The notes beneath the pieces are model-generated. The model searched no databases, was not told the origin of the DNA, and saw only the letters and a list, made by a program, of their open reading frames with translations. DNA of 64,000 nucleotides, taken from the NCBI RefSeq assembly GCF_003367315.1, contig NZ_CP031415.1, positions 3,594,001 to 3,658,000 of the forward strand, in the 5' to 3' direction. A program made the position numbers and the translations under genes. Within the stretch, counting starts at the first letter, position 1; every line of letters starts with the position of its first letter. The DNA is from Saccharospirillum mangrovi (GTDB lineage: Bacteria > Pseudomonadota > Gammaproteobacteria > Pseudomonadales > Natronospirillaceae). Positions 17,559 to 29,573 of the stretch are shown piece after piece.

Positions 17559-19007
17559 TCAGCTGCGCCAGAATTGAGGCGAGAACAGCACCAGCAGCGT
17601 GAAGATTTCCAGCCGGCCAAGCAGCATGGCGAAACACAGCAGCCATTTCGCCAACGCCGGAATGTCGGCGTAATGGGCGGCGACATCGCCCAGGCCCGGA
17701 CCGAGGTTGTTGATCGAAGCGCCGACGGCAGACCAGGCGGTGTCGAAATCGAGGCCGGTGCCGAGCAAGGCAAACAACAGCGCCGCATAGGTGATGACGT
17801 AGAAACTGAAAAATCCCCACACCGATTCGACCACGCGGTCTTCAATGCGGCGGTTGCCGATCTTGATTGGAAACACCCCGGCCGGGTGCACCAGCCGACG
17901 AATTTCCCGCAGGCCTTGTTTGATCAGCAACAGGGCGCGAATCACCTTAATGCCGCCGGCGGTCGAGCCGGCGCAGCCGCCGATGAACGACGCCATCAAC
18001 AACATAAATGGCAGGAACAACGGCCAGGTGGAAAAGTCGGCAACGCCAAAGCCAGTGGTCGTTAGCACCGAGACCGATTCAAACAGGCCATAACGCAGCG
18101 AATCGCTGAGGCCGTAAGTGCCGCCCAGCCACAACACCAGCACGACGAGCGCGACCAGGCCAAAGGCGATGACCAAAAAAAAGCGGTATTCCGGGTCGAA
18201 AAAATAATGCCGCAAACTGCGCATGCGCCAGGCAACAAAGTGCAACCCGAAGTTGGCGACCGACAACAACATAAAAGCGACGGCAATCAGCTCAATGGCC
18301 GGACTGTCGAAATAGCCAATGCTGGCGTCGTGCGTAGAAAATCCGCCGATGGCGACAGTGGCAAAGGCGTGGCCGATGGCGTCGAACAACGACATGCCAG
18401 CCGCCCAATACGCCAGTGCGCAAATCACCGTTAACGCCAGATAGACGTACCAGAGCGCCTTCGCCGTTTCGGTAATGCGTGGCGTCAGTTTGTTGTCTTT
18501 CATCGGCCCCGGCGTTTCGGCGCGGTACAACTGCATGCCGCCGATGCCCAACATCGGCAACACCGCGACCGCCAATACGATGATGCCCAAGCCGCCCATC
18601 CATTGCAGTTGCTGGCGATAGAACAACAGGCTTTTAGGTTGGTCGTCGAGGCCGGTGATAACGGTGGCGCCGGTCGTGGTCAGGCCGGAGAAACTTTCGA
18701 AGAAGGAGTCGGTGAAGGTGGTGGTCGCCGCCGGCGCGAGCGTAATCGGAATGGAGCCGGCAAGGCCCAGTACGATCCAGAACAAGACGGTGATGACAAA
18801 ACCATCACGCGTGCGCAATTCGGCTTGGTGGCGCCGCACCGGCAGCCAGAACACGAAACCGACGGTCAGCGTTAACAGAAAACCCAGCACGAAAGCGTTG
18901 TGAATGCCGTCGCTGTAGATGAACGACACCAGCACCGGCGGCAGCATCGACAAACTGAACACCATCAGCAGCAGGCCGAGTACCTTGAGCGTCAGTCGAA
19001 AGTGCAT
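17559..19007 (-). CDS. trkH: Trk potassium uptake channel TrkH
   Basis: Inner-membrane potassium-translocating subunit of the Trk system. The 482-residue protein has about ten membrane segments and the repeated pore-loop type motifs seen in TrkH, for example SGLTTTGATVITGLDD, ATVAIGGFSTHDASIG and SVLTTTGFGVADF. It is 10 bp downstream of trkA, its cytosolic regulator, on the same strand. Trk uptake is the first response to osmotic upshift, which fits the ectoine genes elsewhere in the window. Confidence 0.95.
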   Translation of the reverse strand: MHFRLTLKVLGLLLMVFSLSMLPPVLVSFIYSDGIHNAFVLGFLLTLTVGFVFWLPVRRHQAELRTRDGFVITVLFWIVLGLAGSIPITLAPAATTTFTDSFFESFSGLTTTGATVITGLDDQPKSLLFYRQQLQWMGGLGIIVLAVAVLPMLGIGGMQLYRAETPGPMKDNKLTPRITETAKALWYVYLALTVICALAYWAAGMSLFDAIGHAFATVAIGGFSTHDASIGYFDSPAIELIAVAFMLLSVANFGLHFVAWRMRSLRHYFFDPEYRFFLVIAFGLVALVVLVLWLGGTYGLSDSLRYGLFESVSVLTTTGFGVADFSTWPLFLPFMLLMASFIGGCAGSTAGGIKVIRALLLIKQGLREIRRLVHPAGVFPIKIGNRRIEDRVVESVWGFFSFYVITYAALLFALLGTGLDFDTAWSAVGASINNLGPGLGDVAAHYADIPALAKWLLCFAMLLGRLEIFTLLVLFSPQFWRS

Positions 19008-19017
19008 GCTGGCCCCA

Positions 19018-20394
19018 TCAGAAGAAGGTCAAACCTACCTGGAACAGACGTTCGACATCGCCGATGCGCCGCTTGTCGATCAGGAACAGAATCACGTGGT
19101 CGTCCGGTTCAATCACCAGATCGCTCTGCGCAATCAGCACTTCGTCGTTACGGACGATGGCGCCGATGGTGCAGCCTTCCGGCAGGTCAATGTCTTCAAC
19201 AGCGCGACCCACCACTTTCGATGAACGCGCATCGCCGTGCGCAATGGCTTCGATGGCCTCCGCCGCGCCGCGCCGCAATGAATGCACGTTGACGATGTCG
19301 CCCCGGCGCACGTGCGTCAGCAAACTGCCGATGGTGGTTTGCGAGGGTGAAATGGCGACATCAATTTCGCCGCCCTGCACCAGATCGACATAAGCGGAGT
19401 TGTTGATCAGCGTCATCACTTTGCGTGCGCCGAGCCGCTTCGCCAGCATCGAGGCCATGATGTTGGCTTCGTCGTCGTTAGTCAGCGCCAGGAAAATATC
19501 GGTGTCTTCGATGTTTTCATCGAGCAGTAATTCCTGATCCGACGCATCGCCACGCAACACAACGGTCTGGTTCAGGTATTCGCTGAGCAACCGGCAGCGC
19601 TCTTCGTTGTGCTCGAGAATTTTCACCGAGTAACGGCCTTCGAGCACCGTCGCCAACCGGAAACCGATGTTGCCGCCACCGGCGATGATGATGCGTTTGT
19701 AATTGCGTTCCTTGCGGCGCAACTCGCTCATCACGGCGCGAATATCGGATTTCCCGGCAATAAAGAAGACTTCGTCTTCGGCTTCAATCACCGTCGAGCC
19801 TTCGGGAATGATCGGCCGGTCTTTGCGGAAAATTGCTGCGACGCGCGTCTGCACCGACGGCATGTGTTGCTTCAAAAAGCGCAATTCCTGACCGACCAGC
19901 GGGCCACCGTGATAGGCCTTCACCGCCACCAGTTGCAGCTTGCCGTCGGCGAAATCGAGCACCTGCAACGCCCCCGGTGTTTCGATCAGACGCTGAATGT
20001 AATTGGTCACCAACTGTTCGGGGCTGATCAACACATCGACCGGCACCGCTTCGGGCGCGAACAGTTTTTCGCTGTGCTTGGTGTATTGCGGGCTGCGGAT
20101 GCGGGCGATTTTGGTGGGCGTGCGGAACAGGGTGTAGGCGACCTGACAGGCGACCATGTTGGTCTCGTCGCTCGGCGTGACGGCAATCAGCAAGTCGGCG
20201 TCTTCGGCACCGGCCTGGCGCAGAATGTTGGGCAACGAGGCCACGCCCTGAACGGTGCGAATGTCGAGCCGGTCCTGCAATTCACGCAAGCGGCTGCCAT
20301 CGAGATCCACCACTGTGATGTCGTTGTCTTCGCTGGCGAGATTTTCCGCCAGAGTGGCACCGACCTGGCCGGCACCGAGCAAAATGATTTTCAC
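19018..20394 (-). CDS. trkA: Trk system regulatory protein TrkA
   Basis: Peripheral membrane regulator that binds NAD(H) and gates TrkH. The 458-residue protein has two RCK units. The first nucleotide-binding motif is [17 protein letters not shown] with the acidic strand end DITVVDLD; the second is [18 protein letters not shown]. Each is followed by a C-terminal RCK_C domain. It lies between rsmB and trkH, in the common rsmB-trkA-trkH order of gammaproteobacteria. Confidence 0.96.
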   Translation of the reverse strand: MKIILLGAGQVGATLAENLASEDNDITVVDLDGSRLRELQDRLDIRTVQGVASLPNILRQAGAEDADLLIAVTPSDETNMVACQVAYTLFRTPTKIARIRSPQYTKHSEKLFAPEAVPVDVLISPEQLVTNYIQRLIETPGALQVLDFADGKLQLVAVKAYHGGPLVGQELRFLKQHMPSVQTRVAAIFRKDRPIIPEGSTVIEAEDEVFFIAGKSDIRAVMSELRRKERNYKRIIIAGGGNIGFRLATVLEGRYSVKILEHNEERCRLLSEYLNQTVVLRGDASDQELLLDENIEDTDIFLALTNDDEANIMASMLAKRLGARKVMTLINNSAYVDLVQGGEIDVAISPSQTTIGSLLTHVRRGDIVNVHSLRRGAAEAIEAIAHGDARSSKVVGRAVEDIDLPEGCTIGAIVRNDEVLIAQSDLVIEPDDHVILFLIDKRRIGDVERLFQVGLTFF

Positions 20395-20403
20395 GTCTAA
20401 TCC

Positions 20404-21702
20404 TTACGCCGCCGGCGTCGGGTCAATCTTTTCCAGTAACGCGAAATAAAAACCATCGTGACCGCCGGGTTGAGGCAGCCACTGTACTCCGAACTCGGTT
20501 GGCGCGTCACCCGCCAACGCCAGTGGCAGCAAGCGCGCGTCCGATTGTTTTTGCAAAAAGGCGGCAATGCGCTCGCTGTTTTCGCGCGGCAAAATCGAAC
20601 AGGTGGCGTACAGCAATCGGCCACCGGGTTTCAGTGTGCGCCACAGTTGCGCCAGCAGGCGGTCCTGCACCTGGGTGAGGAAATCGACGTCTTTGGGTCG
20701 GCGCAGCAATTTGATGTCGGGGTGGCGACGAATCACGCCGGTGCCGCTGCACGGGGCGTCGAGCAGAATGCGGTCGAAGGCGTTGCCGTCCCACCAGGCA
20801 TTGATATCGGCGGCATCGGCGGCGATTTGCCGAGCGTTCAGACCGAGTCGATCGAGGTTTTCGGCAACGCGTTGCAGCCGGCTTTCATCGACGTCCAACG
20901 CGGTCATGTCGATGTCCGCGCATTCCAGTAAATGGCCGGTTTTGCCACCGGGCGCGGCGCAGGCGTCGAGCACACGCTCACCGTTTTGCGGCGCCAGCAA
21001 CAGCGCACATTGTTGCGCCGCTTCGTCCTGCACGCTGACATCGCCGTCGGCAAAACCGGGCAGTGCAAACACCGGCGCCGGTTGCGCCAGCGTCACGGCG
21101 CTGTCGGTTAACTCACAAGCAAAGGCTTCCAACCCTTCGGCTTCGGCCCGCGCCAGCCACTCAGCCCGATCCGCCTTGCGACGGTTAACGCGCAATGTCA
21201 TCGGGCCTTGCACGTTGCCGGCGGCCATCACGTCTTGCCATTGCTCTGGATACGCCTGGCGCAATTGGCGCGTCAGCCAACCGGGATAACCAGCGGCGTT
21301 TTGCAGGCCGTCGATTAATTCATCGCCTTCGCGCTGAAAGCGTCGCAAGGCGGCGTTGAGCATTTTCGCCGCCCAGGGTTTTTTCAGCGGTTTGGTGGCA
21401 TCGACGGTTTCATACAGTGCCGCATGTTCCGGCAAATCGAGTTGCCACAACTGATACAGACCAACCACCAACAGCATGTGCACGACGCGTTCTTTGTGCG
21501 CAATCGGTTTGTTGAGCAGCTTGCGGGTGAGTTCGTCGAGGCTCAGATAATGGCGCGCGCAACCGTAGACCAGTTGCTGATAAAAGCCGCGTTCTTCTTC
21601 AGGCAATTGCTCGCGTGTGGCAGGCAGCAGGTCGGCCAGCGAACGGCCTTGATCGACCAGTTGCACCAGAGTTTGGGCCGCCAGGGCGCGACTGTTGATC
21701 AT
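20404..21702 (-). CDS. rsmB: 16S rRNA m5C967 methyltransferase
   Basis: Methylates C967 of 16S rRNA using S-adenosylmethionine. The 432-residue protein has an N-terminal NusB-like RNA-binding domain (residues 1-140) and a Rossmann methyltransferase domain. Motif I is [16 protein letters not shown], the catalytic-cysteine blocks are [17 protein letters not shown] and [13 protein letters not shown]. The start overlaps the fmt stop by 4 bp (ATGA), so translation is coupled in def-fmt-rsmB-trkA-trkH. Confidence 0.96.
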   Translation of the reverse strand: MINSRALAAQTLVQLVDQGRSLADLLPATREQLPEEERGFYQQLVYGCARHYLSLDELTRKLLNKPIAHKERVVHMLLVVGLYQLWQLDLPEHAALYETVDATKPLKKPWAAKMLNAALRRFQREGDELIDGLQNAAGYPGWLTRQLRQAYPEQWQDVMAAGNVQGPMTLRVNRRKADRAEWLARAEAEGLEAFACELTDSAVTLAQPAPVFALPGFADGDVSVQDEAAQQCALLLAPQNGERVLDACAAPGGKTGHLLECADIDMTALDVDESRLQRVAENLDRLGLNARQIAADAADINAWWDGNAFDRILLDAPCSGTGVIRRHPDIKLLRRPKDVDFLTQVQDRLLAQLWRTLKPGGRLLYATCSILPRENSERIAAFLQKQSDARLLPLALAGDAPTEFGVQWLPQPGGHDGFYFALLEKIDPTPAA

Positions 21703-22655
21703 GCCTTGGCCTCAATACCGAAGCGCGGTTCGGCTTCAAAATCGGCGCGACGAGCGCGCAGCACTTCGGCGACGTCCATGGCTTTTTTGCCCGGCAACTG
21801 GATGCGTTGCAGACGCAACACGCCCTCGCCGCAGGCAACGTCCAAACCGGCGTCACTGATGTGGATAACGTCACCGGGTTGAGCATTCGACTGAGTATCC
21901 AGCGGCTGCGCTTGCTGCACTTTTAAGGTGTCGCCCTGCCAGTGGGTGTAGGCGCCGGGCCAGGGTGTGAGGCCGCGAATCTGGCGGTCGAGCTTGGCGG
22001 CCGATTGCGTCCAGTCCAGTTCGCCTTCGGCTTTGCTCAGTTTGCTGGCGTAGGTGGCCAGTGCATCGTCTTGAACCTCGCCGTGCAAGGTGCCGGCTTC
22101 CAGGCTATTCAAGGCGTCGATCAGTGCCGGTCGGCCCAGTTCGATCAGCCGGTCGTGCAGGCTGGCGCTGGTGTCGTCGGCGCGAATGTCGCATTCGGCT
22201 TTGAGCAGCATGGTGCCGGTGTCCAGGCCCGCATCCATCTGCATGATGGTGACGCCCGTGGTGGCATCGCCCGCCAACAGCGCCCGATGAATCGGCGCCG
22301 CGCCGCGCCAACGCGGTAATAAGGAAGCGTGCACATTGATGCAGCCGAGACGCGGCGCATCGAGCACCGCTTGTGGCAGCAACAAGCCGTAAGCGACGAC
22401 AACCATCAGGTCGGCATTCAACGCCGCCAGTTCCGCCTGGGCGTCGGCGGTTTTTAAGCTTTGGGGTTGGTAGACCGGAAGGCCGGCGTCAATGGCGACG
22501 CTTTTTACCGGCGACGGCGTCAATTTGCGGCCCCGCCCGGCCGGACGATCCGGCTGGGTGTAGACCGCGATGACGTTATGGTCGGACGACAACAAGGCTT
22601 TCAGATGCTCGGCCGCAAACTCCGGCGTGCCGGCGAAGATAACGTTCAATGCCAT
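21699..22655 (-). CDS. fmt: methionyl-tRNA formyltransferase
   Basis: Formylates initiator Met-tRNA with 10-formyl-tetrahydrofolate. The 318-residue protein begins [18 protein letters not shown]. The substrate loop is [15 protein letters not shown] and the folate/catalytic block is [20 protein letters not shown], followed by [12 protein letters not shown]-terminal OB-like domain follows. It lies 3 bp after def, its functional partner. Confidence 0.97.
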   Translation of the reverse strand: MALNVIFAGTPEFAAEHLKALLSSDHNVIAVYTQPDRPAGRGRKLTPSPVKSVAIDAGLPVYQPQSLKTADAQAELAALNADLMVVVAYGLLLPQAVLDAPRLGCINVHASLLPRWRGAAPIHRALLAGDATTGVTIMQMDAGLDTGTMLLKAECDIRADDTSASLHDRLIELGRPALIDALNSLEAGTLHGEVQDDALATYASKLSKAEGELDWTQSAAKLDRQIRGLTPWPGAYTHWQGDTLKVQQAQPLDTQSNAQPGDVIHISDAGLDVACGEGVLRLQRIQLPGKKAMDVAEVLRARRADFEAEPRFGIEAKA

Positions 22656-22658
22656 CGA

Positions 22659-23165
22659 TCAGGAGACCGTCAGCTTATGCTGCTTCTCCAGCTTCTTGCG
22701 AATGCGGGTGCGCTTGAGGTTGGACAGATAATCGACAAACAGTTTGCCGTCCAGATGATCAATTTCATGCTGAATGCAGATGGCAAACAGGTCTTCGGCT
22801 TCGAACTCAATGGCTTCGCCCATCTCGTTCAACGCGCGCACGCGAATCTTGTCGGAACGGCTGACACGCTCGTAATAGCCGGGCACCGACAGGCAGCCTT
22901 CCTGAGATTCCACCGGGTTGCCGAGTTTGTCGTATTCGGGGTTGATCAGAATGTGCGGATCGTTCTGATCTTCTGAAACATCGACCACGATCAAGCGTTC
23001 GTGCACGTCAACCTGGCTCGCAGCCAGGCCAATTCCGGGCGCGTCGTACATGGTTTCCAGCATGTCCGCTGCCAGGGTGCGATGACGTTCTTCCACCTTG
23101 GCCACCGGCTTGGCCTTGGTGCGCAGGCGCGGATCGGGGTATTCGAGAATTTCTAATTTGGCCAT
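22659..23165 (-). CDS. def: peptide deformylase
   Basis: Iron/zinc enzyme that removes the N-formyl group from nascent proteins. The 168-residue protein shows the three hallmark motifs: [16 protein letters not shown] and QHEIDHLDG, the last carrying the metal-binding histidines and the catalytic glutamate. It is the first gene of def-fmt-rsmB-trkA-trkH and is divergent from dprA. Confidence 0.97.
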   Translation of the reverse strand: MAKLEILEYPDPRLRTKAKPVAKVEERHRTLAADMLETMYDAPGIGLAASQVDVHERLIVVDVSEDQNDPHILINPEYDKLGNPVESQEGCLSVPGYYERVSRSDKIRVRALNEMGEAIEFEAEDLFAICIQHEIDHLDGKLFVDYLSNLKRTRIRKKLEKQHKLTVS

Positions 23166-23510
23166 GGGCTTATTCGCTTCCTGACAACCGAATGAGAGTC
23201 GTTATTGTACAGTATGTAGACAGATTTCGTAGTTTCAATTATCGGTCATTCCTAACGCTGATAGCTCAGCACTATTAAGAATGTCGACAGCGGCGAGCAC
23301 TGTGATAGGCCGCTCAATTCCAACCGCTAACCGCCGTCCTGGCTTGGCGCCAACGCCGTCGCTGGTAGACTGCCGGGCTCGCCCGGGGCGCGGATTGTAA
23401 CGGCAAAGCCGGCACATGGAAATTCGCACCGCCAGCGCCCGCCCAACTCAACTGGAACCTTCACGACACAGCGGCACGGATTGCCCTGTTTTGACACGGA
23501 GTCACCGATC
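23166..23510. promoter_or_regulatory. def/dprA intergenic region with a candidate dprA promoter
   Basis: No gene is seen in these 345 bp. In many relatives a LysM-protein gene lies between def and dprA; none is present here. A plausible dprA promoter is TTGGCG (23344-23349), 16 bp, TAGACT (23366-23371). A small hairpin CCGGGC/GCCCGG follows it at 23373-23386. The def promoter could not be assigned. Confidence 0.4.
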
Positions 23511-24602
23511 ATGGACGACGATCGTCTGCTTTGGCTGCGCTGGGTGCTGACGCCCGGCCTCGGGCTGAAACGCAGCCACGCCCTGCTCAATATCCTGACC
23601 GACCCGGCGGAGTTGTTCGTCCGGCCCGAGCGTTGGTCGCTGCCGCAAAACATCACCGATTGTCTGCAACAGATGGCGCGACTGGGCGACCAGCACCCGG
23701 TGCATCGTCAGGCACTGGCACAACTGCACTGGGCCGAACAGGACTCGCAACATTTAATCAGCTTGGCCGATCCGCGCTATCCGCCGTTATTGCGCGAGAT
23801 TCCCGACCCGCCGCTGATGCTCTGGGTCAAAGGCAACGCGGACTTATTGCGGCAAACCCAAATCGGCGTGGTTGGCAGTCGCAATGCGACGCTGGCGGCG
23901 CGCCAGCACGCGGAACATTTGTCACGCGAACTGAGCCTCGCCGGCTTTGTCATCACCTCCGGTGGCGCCGCCGGCATCGACGGTTGCGCGCACGACGGCG
24001 CTTTGCACGGCAGCGGTGAAACGCTGGCGGTGCTCGGTTGCGGCGTCGATGTGGTGTATCCGAAAACGCACCGTTCGTTGTTTGAGCGCATTGCCAAAAC
24101 CGGCGCGCTGATTTCTGAACACCCGCTCGGCACCCAGCCCAAACCGGGGCATTTCCCGCGTCGTAATCGGCTGATCAGCGGCTTGAGTGACGCCATCGTT
24201 GTGGTTGAGGCGGCCGAACGCAGTGGCTCGCTGATCACTGCCGAACACGCGCTGGAACAAGGACGCGATGTGTTTGCGTTGCCCGGCGACATCAACAATC
24301 CCAACGCCGCGGGCTGCCATCGGCTGATTCAGGACGGCGCTTACTTGCTCACCGGCGCCAACGATGTGTTGCAGGTCTTGTCGCCCGGCAAGACGATCAG
24401 CCCGGCCCGACAACGTGTCGAAGCGGTTGAACTGCCACCGCAACAACAAGCCTTGCTGGCGCTGTTGTCGAGCGAACCGCAGCCGCTGGACGTGATCTGC
24501 CATTTGCTCGGCTGTTCGGCGCAGTCGCTGCTGGAGCCCTTGCTGGAACTGGAACTCGGCGGCTGGATTCAACAACAACCGGGCGGCTATTGCCGGCTTT
24601 AG
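23511..24602 (+). CDS. dprA: DNA processing protein DprA
   Basis: Binds incoming single-stranded DNA and loads RecA during natural transformation. The 363-residue protein has an N-terminal SAM-like region, a Rossmann-like DprA domain with IGVVGSRNATLAARQHAE and ITSGGAAGIDGCAHDGAL, the later segment FPRRNRLISGLSDAIVVVEA, and a C-terminal winged-helix domain (PQPLDVICHLLGCSAQ). The ATG at 23511 has GGAG upstream; an in-frame TTG at 23481 is less likely. It is followed by tsaC after 68 bp. Confidence 0.95.
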   Translation: MDDDRLLWLRWVLTPGLGLKRSHALLNILTDPAELFVRPERWSLPQNITDCLQQMARLGDQHPVHRQALAQLHWAEQDSQHLISLADPRYPPLLREIPDPPLMLWVKGNADLLRQTQIGVVGSRNATLAARQHAEHLSRELSLAGFVITSGGAAGIDGCAHDGALHGSGETLAVLGCGVDVVYPKTHRSLFERIAKTGALISEHPLGTQPKPGHFPRRNRLISGLSDAIVVVEAAERSGSLITAEHALEQGRDVFALPGDINNPNAAGCHRLIQDGAYLLTGANDVLQVLSPGKTISPARQRVEAVELPPQQQALLALLSSEPQPLDVICHLLGCSAQSLLEPLLELELGGWIQQQPGGYCRL

Positions 24603-24670
24603 CCGCCTTAATTGTCAGCCCTGCCACATCTGAGTACCCTTGCGGCGACTTCCAGCCCGAGAGCCGCGCC

Positions 24671-25234
24671 GTGTCCGATCACCACAGCTACCATCTGCGT
24701 CTGGCGTGCCACGCCGTCTGGTCTGGCGGCGTTATCGCCTACCCGACCGAAGGCGTCTGGGGCCTCGGTTGCGACCCGGACGACGCCCAGGCGGTGTACC
24801 GCATTCTGGCGATCAAAGACCGGCCGATGGACAAAGGGCTGATTCTGATCGGCGCCGACTGGGCGCAACTCGAACCCTGGCTGGCGCCGCTGGCCGCCCA
24901 GGACATCGACCGGATACAAGCCAGTTGGCCCGGTCCCAACACCTGGGTCGTACCACACAATGGCCGCTTGCCCGACTGGCTGACCGGCGGCCGCGACACC
25001 CTGGCAGTGCGCGTTTCCGGCCACCCGCTGGCGCGGCGTTTATGCCAGCATCTGCGCAAGCCATTGGTCTCGACCAGCGCCAACCGTTCCGGCCAGGACG
25101 CCTTAACCGACCAGAACGCCGTGCGCTGGCAACTCGGTGCCGAGATCGACTATTTACTGCCCGGCCGTGTACAGACGCCGGGCCAGAGCAGCCAGATTCG
25201 CGACCTCAGCAGCGGCGCTACTCTGCGGTCTTAA
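24671..25234 (+). CDS. tsaC: threonylcarbamoyl-AMP synthase
   Basis: Makes threonylcarbamoyl-adenylate for the t6A37 modification of tRNAs. The 187-residue YrdC/Sua5-like protein has GGVIAYPTEGVWGLGCDP, KDRPMDKGLILIG, SWPGPNTWVVP and VSTSANRSGQDA, the usual substrate-pocket motifs. The start is GTG at 24671, which gives the length of E. coli TsaC and has GAGA upstream; the longer upstream reading has no family similarity. The dprA-tsaC-hemF order is common in gammaproteobacteria. Confidence 0.93.
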   Translation: MSDHHSYHLRLACHAVWSGGVIAYPTEGVWGLGCDPDDAQAVYRILAIKDRPMDKGLILIGADWAQLEPWLAPLAAQDIDRIQASWPGPNTWVVPHNGRLPDWLTGGRDTLAVRVSGHPLARRLCQHLRKPLVSTSANRSGQDALTDQNAVRWQLGAEIDYLLPGRVQTPGQSSQIRDLSSGATLRS

Positions 25235-25237
25235 TGA

Positions 25238-26191
<954 letters not shown>

Positions 26192-26274
26192 AAAAAGCCC
26201 GAAGGTCACGTGCACAACAGCGACGCTTGTGCCAGATTGAGCGTCGTCTTTCTGCGCATTGAACCGGAACCGCC

Positions 26275-26898
26275 ATGGCCTCTTTATTTCGCCCCGCCAA
26301 ACCGACGCTGACGGCTGAGTCGTTACTGCCTGGCGATCACCTTTGGGTGCAGTGCACCGGCTACAGCCATCATGGCCTGTATCTGGGCGATGGCCGGGTG
26401 GCGCATTACGCCGGCTGGGTTGAGGGTTTTCGCGCCGGGCCTTTGGTCGAAACCAGCCTGGATGAGTTTCGCGACGGCCGCCGCCTGCATCGCCGTCATC
26501 ACGCCAGGCGCACTTACAGCCGCGCCGAGAGTGTCGAACGGGCGCGCAGCCGGCTTGGCGAAAACCGCTACAACGTGCACGCGAACAATTGCGAACACTT
26601 CTGTTACTGGGCAATTCATGGCGAGCATCACAGCCGCCAGATGGATTGGGTCGATCTGGGTCTGGGCCTGTTGCACCCCGGTTTGGAAGCCACGCGCAAA
26701 ACGCTCGGTCGCGGTTATCGGCCCGACGGTCGCGACACCGTGACGCCCATCATCGGCCAGTTGGTGCTCGACTGGGGCGTGAAATCCGCCGCGCGCTGGG
26801 CCACCGGGCCGTATGGCCTGGCAGTGTATGCGAGCTATCGTCTCGGTCGCAGCTGGCTGTCACGCCGACGTCAAAAAAACCATCGAAACGAGCGCTGA
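26275..26898 (+). CDS. LRAT/NC-domain (NlpC/P60-related) hydrolase or acyltransferase
   Basis: A 207-residue protein with the LRAT-type papain-like fold. His33 and His44 in HHGLYLGDGRVAHYAG and Cys106 in NNCEHFCYW form the expected catalytic set. The early LLPGDHLWVQCTGYSHHG matches the LRAT-type start. Family members act as thiol acyltransferases, phospholipases or deubiquitinase-like hydrolases; the bacterial substrates are unknown. No signal peptide is evident; a moderately hydrophobic C-terminal third (residues 160-200) may touch the membrane. It sits alone between hemF and argB. Confidence 0.75.
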   Translation: MASLFRPAKPTLTAESLLPGDHLWVQCTGYSHHGLYLGDGRVAHYAGWVEGFRAGPLVETSLDEFRDGRRLHRRHHARRTYSRAESVERARSRLGENRYNVHANNCEHFCYWAIHGEHHSRQMDWVDLGLGLLHPGLEATRKTLGRGYRPDGRDTVTPIIGQLVLDWGVKSAARWATGPYGLAVYASYRLGRSWLSRRRQKNHRNER

Positions 26899-27004
26899 CA
26901 GTACAGGACCGCAGCGCGTAAATTGCGTATCATCAACGCCTTGCCCAGGTGCGCTTTGGCCTTGCGCCCAGACCACTTGCCGGCTCGTCTCAGACCGCAG
27001 CTGA

Positions 27005-28551
<1,547 letters not shown>

Positions 28552-28564
28552 ACACGCGCCCACA

Positions 28565-28593
28565 TTGGGACTCATTTGAGCATCGGCTATACT
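28565..28593 (+). promoter_or_regulatory. sigma-70-type promoter for the PAS-GGDEF gene
   Basis: TTGGGA (28565-28570), a 17-bp spacer and TATACT (28588-28593) precede the start at 28623 by about 30 bp. Confidence 0.55.
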
Positions 28594-28622
28594 CGGCGCC
28601 ACATTCCAATCTAATCGCTCAC

Positions 28623-29573
28623 ATGGACGCCTGGATCAGCCACTACAGAACGCTGCCCACCGACGGCGAACGCGATGCCTTTTTCAACGGCCTGGTCAGT
28701 CATTATTCCGAGTTGTTTGACGCCACCGGCAGCGGCTATGTGTTGCTCGACGCCGACCAACGCGTCATCGCCTGGAACGACACGACCGCCACCTTGCTCG
28801 GCCACCAGCCTGTGGTCGGCGAAGCCATGCCCAAGCCGGGCGATTTATTCGAGCTGGAACACCGCAACGCCGATGCCGGCGAATTAATTGACGCCAGTCT
28901 GGCGAGTCAGGAAGCGCAGCAAGCCATTTGGGAAGTGCGGCGCGAAGGCGAGTCGCATTGGCTGCGGCTGACTATCCTGCCGTTAACCTTGGTCGACCGC
29001 CCCCAGGCACTGGTGATTTTTAAAGACATCAGCGCCGAAAAACGATTAGAAGCCGACCTGCAAGCGCAACAAGCCGCACTCGACGACGCCCGCGTTCGCG
29101 ACCCACTCACCGGCCTGCACAACCGTCGCTTTATTCTGGAACATCTCGATCACCTGAACGCCCAGGCCAAGCGCTATGGCAACACCTTTTCACTGGCGCT
29201 GATCGATCTTGATCACTTTAAAAGTGTGAACGATACCTACGGCCATCAAGTGGCCGATCAGGTGTTGTGTTCGCTGGCTAATTTGATTCGTGACGACTTG
29301 CGGGAGGCCGACGTAACGGCGCGCTATGGCGAAGAGGAGTTTCTGGTGGTGCTGCCGGAAACCGACATCGAAGCGGCGGTCAACGTCATCAACCGTTTGC
29401 GCCAACGTTTTACCGAAAGCCGCATTCCCGGCATCAAACGTTCGCTGACGTTGAGCGCCGGGGTGATGAGTTGGGAGCCGGGTTTGTCGCTGGAACAGTT
29501 GATGTTCAAAACCGACCAGCGCTTGTCGATGGCCAAGTACGCTGGTCGTAATCAGGTGTGCGGCGAAATTTAA
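28623..29573 (+). CDS. PAS-GGDEF diguanylate cyclase
   Basis: Likely makes cyclic di-GMP in the cytosol in response to a signal sensed by its PAS domain. In 316 residues, a PAS-like region (about 25-140: GYVLLDADQRVIAWNDT) and a short coiled linker are followed by a GGDEF domain from DPLTGLHNRRFILEHL. The metal-binding FSLALIDLDHFKSVNDTYGH is intact. The signature loop reads RYGEEEF instead of RYGGEEF, so the second glycine is glutamate and activity is not certain. The gene is convergent with the TPR gene and overlaps its end by 4 bp. Confidence 0.85.
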   Translation: MDAWISHYRTLPTDGERDAFFNGLVSHYSELFDATGSGYVLLDADQRVIAWNDTTATLLGHQPVVGEAMPKPGDLFELEHRNADAGELIDASLASQEAQQAIWEVRREGESHWLRLTILPLTLVDRPQALVIFKDISAEKRLEADLQAQQAALDDARVRDPLTGLHNRRFILEHLDHLNAQAKRYGNTFSLALIDLDHFKSVNDTYGHQVADQVLCSLANLIRDDLREADVTARYGEEEFLVVLPETDIEAAVNVINRLRQRFTESRIPGIKRSLTLSAGVMSWEPGLSLEQLMFKTDQRLSMAKYAGRNQVCGEI

